Shown: piece after piece, positions 5,334 through 9,091 of the stretch
Layout: every line of letters begins with the position of its first letter
Position numbering within the stretch: the stretch's first letter is position 1
Assembly (NCBI GenBank): GCA_026707335.1
Contig: JAPOXB010000056.1
Coordinates: 1 to 9,091 of the forward strand
Origin: Chloroflexota bacterium
GTDB taxonomy: Bacteria > Chloroflexota > Dehalococcoidia > Bin125
DNA: 9,091 nucleotides
Direction of reading: 5' to 3'
Made by a program: the position numbers and the translations under genes
The notes under the pieces: model-generated
What the model was told of the DNA's origin: nothing
Databases searched by the model: none
The model's input: the letters and a program-made list of their open reading frames with translations, nothing else

Positions 5334-6587
5334 CTAGCTGGTCTTGACGTAGGTCGCGTCGAACGCGGCCGCCCGGAGCAGGTTGAACCCTCCCCAGAGC
5401 AGGACGCCGGTGATCACGATCTCGCCTTCCTGCGCCTGCGTGAGCGGGTCAACGATCAGCTCAACCCCTTCCCATAGGGGCGCCACCGCGTGCATCCGGC
5501 CAACGTCTTTCGCGGCGACGACGAGGCCGTTGTTCGTCTGGCTGTTCACGGTCGCGGCGGCCGGGACGTGGGCGCTCACGCGCAGGCCTCCGCCGTGGCG
5601 CATCAGCGCGTCAACGGCGGTGTAGTCGGCGTCATCGGACCGGTAGCTCGCGCCCATCGCGGCGTACACGTCGCCGGCGACGAGGAGCCGCACGTCGCCA
5701 GCCATCGCCGCGTAGATCCCGTCGACCTCCTGGTAGAGCAGGTTCATGTAGTCGGCGAAAGCGCTCGCGGTTGAGGCGGCCGTGTTCGCGGCAGGCCGGA
5801 CGCCGCCCGCGTTCGAGGCGGCGAGCAGGCCGCTGGTGCCGACGATCTCGCTGTCTAGCGTGTCGGAGAGCGCGTCTGCGAGGTTCATGCGCAGCGCTTC
5901 CTCCATGCCGGCGAGCCGGGCCCGGTCCTCACGGCGGATGAAAAAGCTCCCCTGGATCCGCTCGGGGTCAACGACGGTGGCGGTGAACGCGCCGGCGCTG
6001 TGCGCCTGCTCGGCGCCACCGGCCGGGGTGCCCGGCGCGACGCTCGTCGAGATGATCGTGAACGTCGCGTCACCGACGGGGACGGTCGGCATCTGCACGC
6101 CGAGGTAGGCGGCCGCAGCGCGGGGGAACACGGCCGGGATGATCGGCTGCTGAGACGCGCCGACATCAGACGGCGCCGGCGTCTGCCCGGCCGTGAACTT
6201 CTCAACCCTCGCCGCCGGCTCGCTCAGAAGCTCAAGCGGAATCATGTTCCCCTGCAGCTTCAGCTCATCCTGCAGCTCTTTCGTGGCCCCCGAGGGCGAG
6301 ATCCCCTCAACCGAGCACGAGAAGATCTCTCCGATGCTGGCCCGGGCTAGCAGCTCCTGCCGGTCGGCGTCGTCGGCGTTGCCGGCGTCCTGGTCGCGCT
6401 CCTCGGGCGCGTCGTCGCCGGCGGCGATCGCCGCCGCGAGCCGCTCTTCGGCCCCGCTTATCGTTGCCTTCAGCTGCTCCGCCTTCGTGCGCTGCTCGTC
6501 CGTCCAAGCCTCTTCGGACTCGGCGAGCTCGCGGAGCTCGCGGCGGGCCTCCAGTATCTCGACCTCGATGCGTTGCCGTGCGTTCAC
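5334..6587 (-). CDS. Major capsid protein (HK97 fold)
   Basis: A 417-residue capsid subunit. Residues about 1-58 are a charged heptad-like coiled coil (RIEVEILEARRELRELAESE and on), matching the N-terminal scaffolding delta-domain that the protease removes. An acidic linker (about 59-75) follows, then NMIPLELL and a proline/alanine-rich stretch, and from about 150 the HK97 core: PRAAAAYLGVQMPTVPVG, the E-loop region near VAPGTPAGGAEQAHS, SFFIRREDRARL, the spine helix MEEALRMNLADALSDTLDSE, and a C-terminal block EGEIVITGVLLWGGFNLLRA. The start is GTG at 6587, set by a perfect AGGAGG seven bases upstream. It is the first gene of the minus-strand head operon, fitting the need for most copies. 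Confidence 0.88.
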   Translation of the reverse strand: MNARQRIEVEILEARRELRELAESEEAWTDEQRTKAEQLKATISGAEERLAAAIAAGDDAPEERDQDAGNADDADRQELLARASIGEIFSCSVEGISPSGATKELQDELKLQGNMIPLELLSEPAARVEKFTAGQTPAPSDVGASQQPIIPAVFPRAAAAYLGVQMPTVPVGDATFTIISTSVAPGTPAGGAEQAHSAGAFTATVVDPERIQGSFFIRREDRARLAGMEEALRMNLADALSDTLDSEIVGTSGLLAASNAGGVRPAANTAASTASAFADYMNLLYQEVDGIYAAMAGDVRLLVAGDVYAAMGASYRSDDADYTAVDALMRHGGGLRVSAHVPAAATVNSQTNNGLVVAAKDVGRMHAVAPLWEGVELIVDPLTQAQEGEIVITGVLLWGGFNLLRAAAFDATYVKTS

Positions 6588-6594
6588 GTCGTCG

Positions 6595-6600
6595 CCTCCT
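6595..6600 (-). promoter_or_regulatory. Consensus ribosome binding site of the capsid gene
   Basis: AGGAGG on the minus strand with seven bases to GTG. It is the strongest Shine-Dalgarno in the window and fixes the capsid start. The downstream head genes are translationally coupled and lack comparable sites. Confidence 0.85.
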
Positions 6601-6640
6601 ACCTTTCCAAGAGTGTTGAGCTTAGTAGCGGTGTGGAATC

Positions 6641-6649
6641 CGTGGATAA
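6641..6649 (-). promoter_or_regulatory. DnaA-box-like sequence
   Basis: TTATCCACG on the minus strand matches the DnaA consensus at 8 of 9 bases. It lies within the presumed minus-strand promoter region of the capsid operon, so DnaA could affect late-gene transcription there. It may also be chance. Confidence 0.4.
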
Positions 6650-6668
6650 CCCGTGCATCCGTGTCAAC

Positions 6669-6684
6669 CAGGCCGTTCGGCCTG
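6669..6684. promoter_or_regulatory. Inverted repeat, candidate operator
   Basis: CAGGCCG and CGGCCTG flank a central TT, giving a perfect 7-bp inverted repeat. It occupies the -35/spacer region of the terminase promoter and abuts the minus-strand TTGACA. That is where a dimeric HTH protein would control both directions. The candidate binding protein encoded here is the 1885-2607 product. Confidence 0.45.
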
Positions 6685-6690
6685 TGGGCT

Positions 6691-6696
6691 TATCAT
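6691..6696 (+). promoter_or_regulatory. -10 element of the terminase promoter
   Basis: TATCAT matches the -10 consensus at 5 of 6 bases. Transcription would begin about seven bases later, at 6703-6704, which is the A of the terminase ATG, so the mRNA would be leaderless. No clear -35 is present at 17 bases; the inverted repeat lies there, so an activator may be needed. Confidence 0.5.
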
Positions 6697-6703
6697 AGAA
6701 CAC

Positions 6704-8329
6704 ATGTTCGATGGTGCGGGGCATCTAGACCTCGACCAGGCCGGCGGCATCCGTCAGCAGGTCACGCCCGCCCGCGTCCCCGTCGTCCGTGAGGCCCGGG
6801 TCGAGACACCCGAAGGGACGCTCCCGGAGCGGATAACCGCCTGGATGAGCCGGCAGAAGGTCACGCAAGGCCGCCACGCCGGCGAAACGTTCACCGTCCT
6901 CCCCTGGCAGGAACAGGCCGTCGAAGCCCTCTACGGCCGCCGCGAACACCTCGTGTGCGCCCTCTCCGCCGGCCGGGGCATCGGCAAGAGCACGTTCCTC
7001 GCGCTGCTTGGCTGCTGCTGCCTCGTCGGGCCGCTCGCCCAGCCCCGAGGCGAAGTCGTCGTCGTCGCGTCAAGCCTCGACCAGGCCAAGATCGTGTTCC
7101 GCCACGCCAAAGCGTTCCTTAGGCCCCAGCTCGAAGGCTCCCGCCGAGCCAGCTGGCGATCAACGGACGGCATGAACGTCGGCGTCATCACGAACACCGA
7201 AACCGGAGTCGTGTTCAAAGCGATCAGCAGCGACCCACGCCGCGCCCACGGGCTCGCCCCGCAACTCGCGATCCTCGACGAGCCAGCCCAGTGGCCCGAC
7301 GGCACATCAGACGCCATGCTCGCCGCGATACGCACTTCGCTGGGCAAGCAGCCCGGGTCGAGGATGTTCTGCATCGGGACACGCCCAGCCAGCGGAGAGG
7401 GCCACTGGTTCGAGGCGATGCTGCAAGGCGGAGCCGACTGGAGCCTCACCTACTGCGCCGACGAGAACGACCCGATAGACGACCCGGCCACCTGGAGAAA
7501 GGCCGCCCCGTCCCTCGACCACTTCCCCGACCTCGAAGCCGCGATCGCCGGCGAAGCGAAACTCGCCCTCAGAGACCCCGCCCAACACCAGGCGTTCCTC
7601 TCCCTGCGCCTCAACCTCGGCGTCCGTGACGTCGAAGCGTCCGTGCTGATCCCCGGACCCGAATGGCAACACGCCGAAGCCGACGAGCCAGCAGAAGGCC
7701 CGCTGCTCTGGGGACTCGACCTCGCCTCAACCGCTTTCTGCGGACTCGCCGCCTACTGGCCCGAAACCGGCCGCCTCGACGGTCTACTCGGATGCTGCAG
7801 CAACCCAGGCCTCCACGAACGCGGCCAAGCCGCCGGCGTCGGCTCCCTCTACATCACCGCCCACGAACGCGGCGAGCTCATCCTCGCCGGCGAGAGGCTC
7901 GCAGACATCCGGCAGCTCATCGACGCCGGACTCGAAAGGTTCGGTGAACCCGTCGCGATCGTCTGCGACCGCTACCGCATCGGAGAGCTCGAAGAACACC
8001 TCGACGGTCTGTTCGGCCAACGACGACCATGGCTATGGCCCCGAGGAACCGGGTACATCGACATGGGCGCCGACGTGCGCGCCTTCCGCGAGCTCTTCTA
8101 CGCCGGCGACATCAAGCCCGCCACCAGGATCGTCCTGCGCGACGCCATGCGCAACGCGAGGCTCATCACCGACCCCAGCGGCAACCACAAACTCGCACGA
8201 ACCGGCGCCGATCGGCGCCGCAAAGCCCCCGACGACCTCGCCGCCGCCATGATCCTCGCCGCCGGAGTCGCCTACCGCGAGCCGAAGAACCGACGGCCCT
8301 CCCAGCGTGCCCAACCGCAAGCGGCGTAG
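6704..8329 (+). CDS. terL: Terminase large subunit
   Basis: A 541-residue packaging motor and nuclease. The ATPase half has the Walker A-type loop SAGRGIGKST (K95, S96), a following helix, VVVVASSLDQAK (adenine-side strand), Walker B LAILDE (D192, E193) and a coupling segment near FCIGTRP. The nuclease half has WGLDLAS (D339), AIVCDR (D422) and APDDLAAAM (D510/D511) as the RNase H-like acidic triad. Length is normal for the family. An in-frame GTG at 6653 would add 17 residues, but the ATG at 6704 is preferred because a -10 element lies seven bases before it; no Shine-Dalgarno is visible, which fits a leaderless mRNA. It is divergent from the other head genes, which is unusual. The HNH gene overlaps its 3' end. 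Confidence 0.92.
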   Translation: MFDGAGHLDLDQAGGIRQQVTPARVPVVREARVETPEGTLPERITAWMSRQKVTQGRHAGETFTVLPWQEQAVEALYGRREHLVCALSAGRGIGKSTFLALLGCCCLVGPLAQPRGEVVVVASSLDQAKIVFRHAKAFLRPQLEGSRRASWRSTDGMNVGVITNTETGVVFKAISSDPRRAHGLAPQLAILDEPAQWPDGTSDAMLAAIRTSLGKQPGSRMFCIGTRPASGEGHWFEAMLQGGADWSLTYCADENDPIDDPATWRKAAPSLDHFPDLEAAIAGEAKLALRDPAQHQAFLSLRLNLGVRDVEASVLIPGPEWQHAEADEPAEGPLLWGLDLASTAFCGLAAYWPETGRLDGLLGCCSNPGLHERGQAAGVGSLYITAHERGELILAGERLADIRQLIDAGLERFGEPVAIVCDRYRIGELEEHLDGLFGQRRPWLWPRGTGYIDMGADVRAFRELFYAGDIKPATRIVLRDAMRNARLITDPSGNHKLARTGADRRRKAPDDLAAAMILAAGVAYREPKNRRPSQRAQPQAA

Positions 8330-8594
8330 CCGACGACCCCAGCTCGGCACAGTCGCCTGGAGGCGGCTCCGCCTGCAGGCCCTCGACCGGGACGGCAACC
8401 AGTGCACCCGATGCGGCAACGTCGCCCCGCTCGAAGCCCACCACCTCGACCCCCACGCCGGCGACACCCTCAACAACCTCACAACCCTCTGCCGCGACTG
8501 CCACCTCGACACCCACGGCCGCCGGCCCAAGCACGCCCGGGACCCCGAATGGGACCGGCTCGTCAACGACCTACTCCGAAACCCGAACGGCTAA
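8307..8594 (+). CDS. HNH endonuclease, packaging partner of TerL
   Basis: A 95-residue HNH nuclease. Zinc-ribbon cysteines are C33/C36 (CTRCG) and C62/C65 (CRDC). The core is EAHHLDPH (H45, H46), then TLNNLTTLC (N56/N57) and CHLDTH (H66, H70). The N-terminus is strongly basic. Small HNH proteins next to TerL are required for cos cleavage in HK97-like phages and occur in capsid-forming PICIs, so this element probably packages from a cos site. It starts at GTG, 23 bases inside the terL reading frame, with no clear ribosome site, so its translation is probably coupled to terL. A free homing endonuclease is less likely given its small size and placement. Confidence 0.85.
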   Translation: MPNRKRRSRRPQLGTVAWRRLRLQALDRDGNQCTRCGNVAPLEAHHLDPHAGDTLNNLTTLCRDCHLDTHGRRPKHARDPEWDRLVNDLLRNPNG

Positions 8595-8940
8595 CTGGAC
8601 ATCAGTCCGCGCGGTCTCAAACACCCCCCAAACAAGGGCCGGACATGGGAGCCCGAGCCCCAAACCCAACCATGTTGCCGATCCTGACAACGCAACACGA
8701 GCTCGGACGGCCAACCCAGCCCGGCCCGTCCCCCACCTAACCAGCCCGCTTCCAAGCGGCAACGCACCCAGCCCAACGCGCACGGCCAGCCCAACCCCGG
8801 CAGCGACCACAACCACAACCCAACCCCCACCGCCCGCCACCCCCGCCCGAACCGGGACGGCCTCCCCACGCGCTGGCCCTCGACCTCACGGCGGCGCCGT
8901 TTCAGTCGTCGTCACTCGACCGCCACGGCGGAATCTCGGA
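8595..8940 (+). other. Non-coding C-rich, G-poor tract after the HNH gene
   Basis: About 345 bases with no convincing gene. Long stretches are almost only C and A, with AACCCA and CCCAACC-like words recurring between 8655 and 8850. Translations in all frames are low-complexity P/T/R/A or G/V strings. A C-over-G, unstructured RNA directly after an operon is the composition of a Rho utilisation site, so a Rho-dependent terminator for terL-HNH is plausible. The minus strand is correspondingly G-rich. Confidence 0.5.
8819..8848 (-). other. Potential G-quadruplex motif
   Basis: The minus strand carries five runs of three or more G (complements of C-runs at 8819-8821, 8824-8828, 8833-8835, 8840-8844 and 8846-8848) with loops of 1-4 bases. 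This meets the standard G4 rule. It lies about 200 bases from the iterons on the circle. Confidence 0.5.
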
Positions 8941-8970
8941 AGGGTAGGAGGTGCGCAGCACCCCTACCCT
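8941..8970. other. Hairpin near the origin
   Basis: The left arm AGGGTAGGAGGTGC pairs with the right arm GCACCCCTACCCT through 13 pairs and one bulged A, with a three-base loop. The following bases, containing AGGGGTAGG at 8981-8989, can pair with the same right arm, so two mutually exclusive structures are possible. It could be a terminator, a structured part of the origin, or part of a packaging (cos) region. Confidence 0.5.
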
Positions 8971-8995
8971 AAGTAGGTGTAGGGGTAGGTGAGGT

Positions 8996-9005
8996 GTGCT
9001 AGCAC
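8996..9005. other. 10-bp palindrome before the iterons
   Basis: GTGCTAGCAC is a perfect palindrome 35 bases before the iteron array. It could be a protein-binding site in the origin or a cleavage-site half; alone it is weak evidence. Confidence 0.3.
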
Positions 9006-9040
9006 GCATGGTTGAGCGGGAAACGGGGGTGTGATACGTC

Positions 9041-9091
9041 AAGCAACGACGATGATCCCGTCAAGCAACGACGATGATCCCGTCAAGCAAC
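9041..9091. repeat. Tandem 22-bp iterons (right end), identical to 1-51
   Basis: Exact units at 9041-9062 and 9063-9084 plus seven bases of a third. All 51 bases equal the start of the window, so the ends overlap and the molecule closes as a circle. The bases just before (GTGATACGTC) resemble the unit's tail, a decayed boundary copy. A genuine terminal direct repeat on a linear molecule is the alternative. Confidence 0.85.

Larger units (their letters stand above)
6601..6703. promoter_or_regulatory. Divergent control region between capsid and terminase operons
   Basis: About 100 noncoding bases drive both packaging operons. On the minus strand TTGACA (6662-6667) is a perfect -35 hexamer, but no good -10 follows at 16-18 bases. 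On the plus strand TATCAT (6691-6696) is a good -10. Between them lies the 16-bp inverted repeat at 6669-6684. ATCCGTG occurs twice in direct orientation (6638-6644 and 6657-6663, 19 bp apart), and a DnaA-box-like sequence lies at 6641-6649. So many elements in so short a region suggest co-regulation of head and terminase expression. Confidence 0.6.

Noticed and set aside
6653..6703. Upstream GTG start for terL
   Set aside because: It would translate through the promoter and inverted repeat and adds no family sequence; the ATG at 6704 has a well-placed -10.
8029..8976. 315-codon plus-strand frame across terL, HNH and the C-rich tract
   Set aside because: It overlaps two real genes in another frame and is R/P/T low-complexity throughout.

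Overview
The window looks like one complete small circular replicon rather than a slice of a chromosome. The first 51 bases (1-51) are repeated exactly as the last 51 (9041-9091), so joining the ends gives a circle of about 9,040 bp. The DNA is very GC-rich. It uses GTG and TTG starts freely, has a candidate leaderless gene, and carries a tRNA gene without an encoded CCA. These traits suggest an actinobacterial host, but nothing here fixes the host taxon.

Layout: (i) 9041-9091 joined to 1-67 is an origin-like block: tandem 22-bp repeats (iterons) followed by a perfect DnaA box. (ii) 84-1328 (-) is a probable plasmid-type replication initiator, with a 12-codon leader ORF and a strong hairpin just upstream. 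(iii) 1532-1884 holds a GC-rich terminator-like hairpin, an unusual class I tRNA with anticodon GCU, a perfect 11-6-11 inverted repeat shaped like a XerC/XerD (dif-type) site, and a terminator. (iv) 6587-1885 (-) is one tightly coupled operon: HK97-type major capsid, prohead protease, portal, head-tail connector (with an extra N-terminal domain) and a protein with two helix-turn-helix-like regions. (v) 6588-6703 is a compact divergent control region. (vi) 6704-8594 (+) encodes the large terminase and an HNH endonuclease. (vii) 8595-9040 is non-coding: a C-rich, G-poor tract, a hairpin and a palindrome leading back to the iterons.

Together the genes provide replication (initiator, iterons, host DnaA), DNA packaging (TerL, HNH) and an HK97-fold head with its connector. 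There are no recognisable tail, tape-measure, baseplate, lysis, integrase or small-terminase genes. The best reading is a plasmid-like, capsid-forming phage satellite that builds its own head and borrows tails and lysis from a helper phage. It resembles capsid-forming PICIs in gene content, but it is an autonomous iteron replicon instead of an integrated island. The satellite reading is inference; the gene families and the absence of tail genes are read from the sequence.
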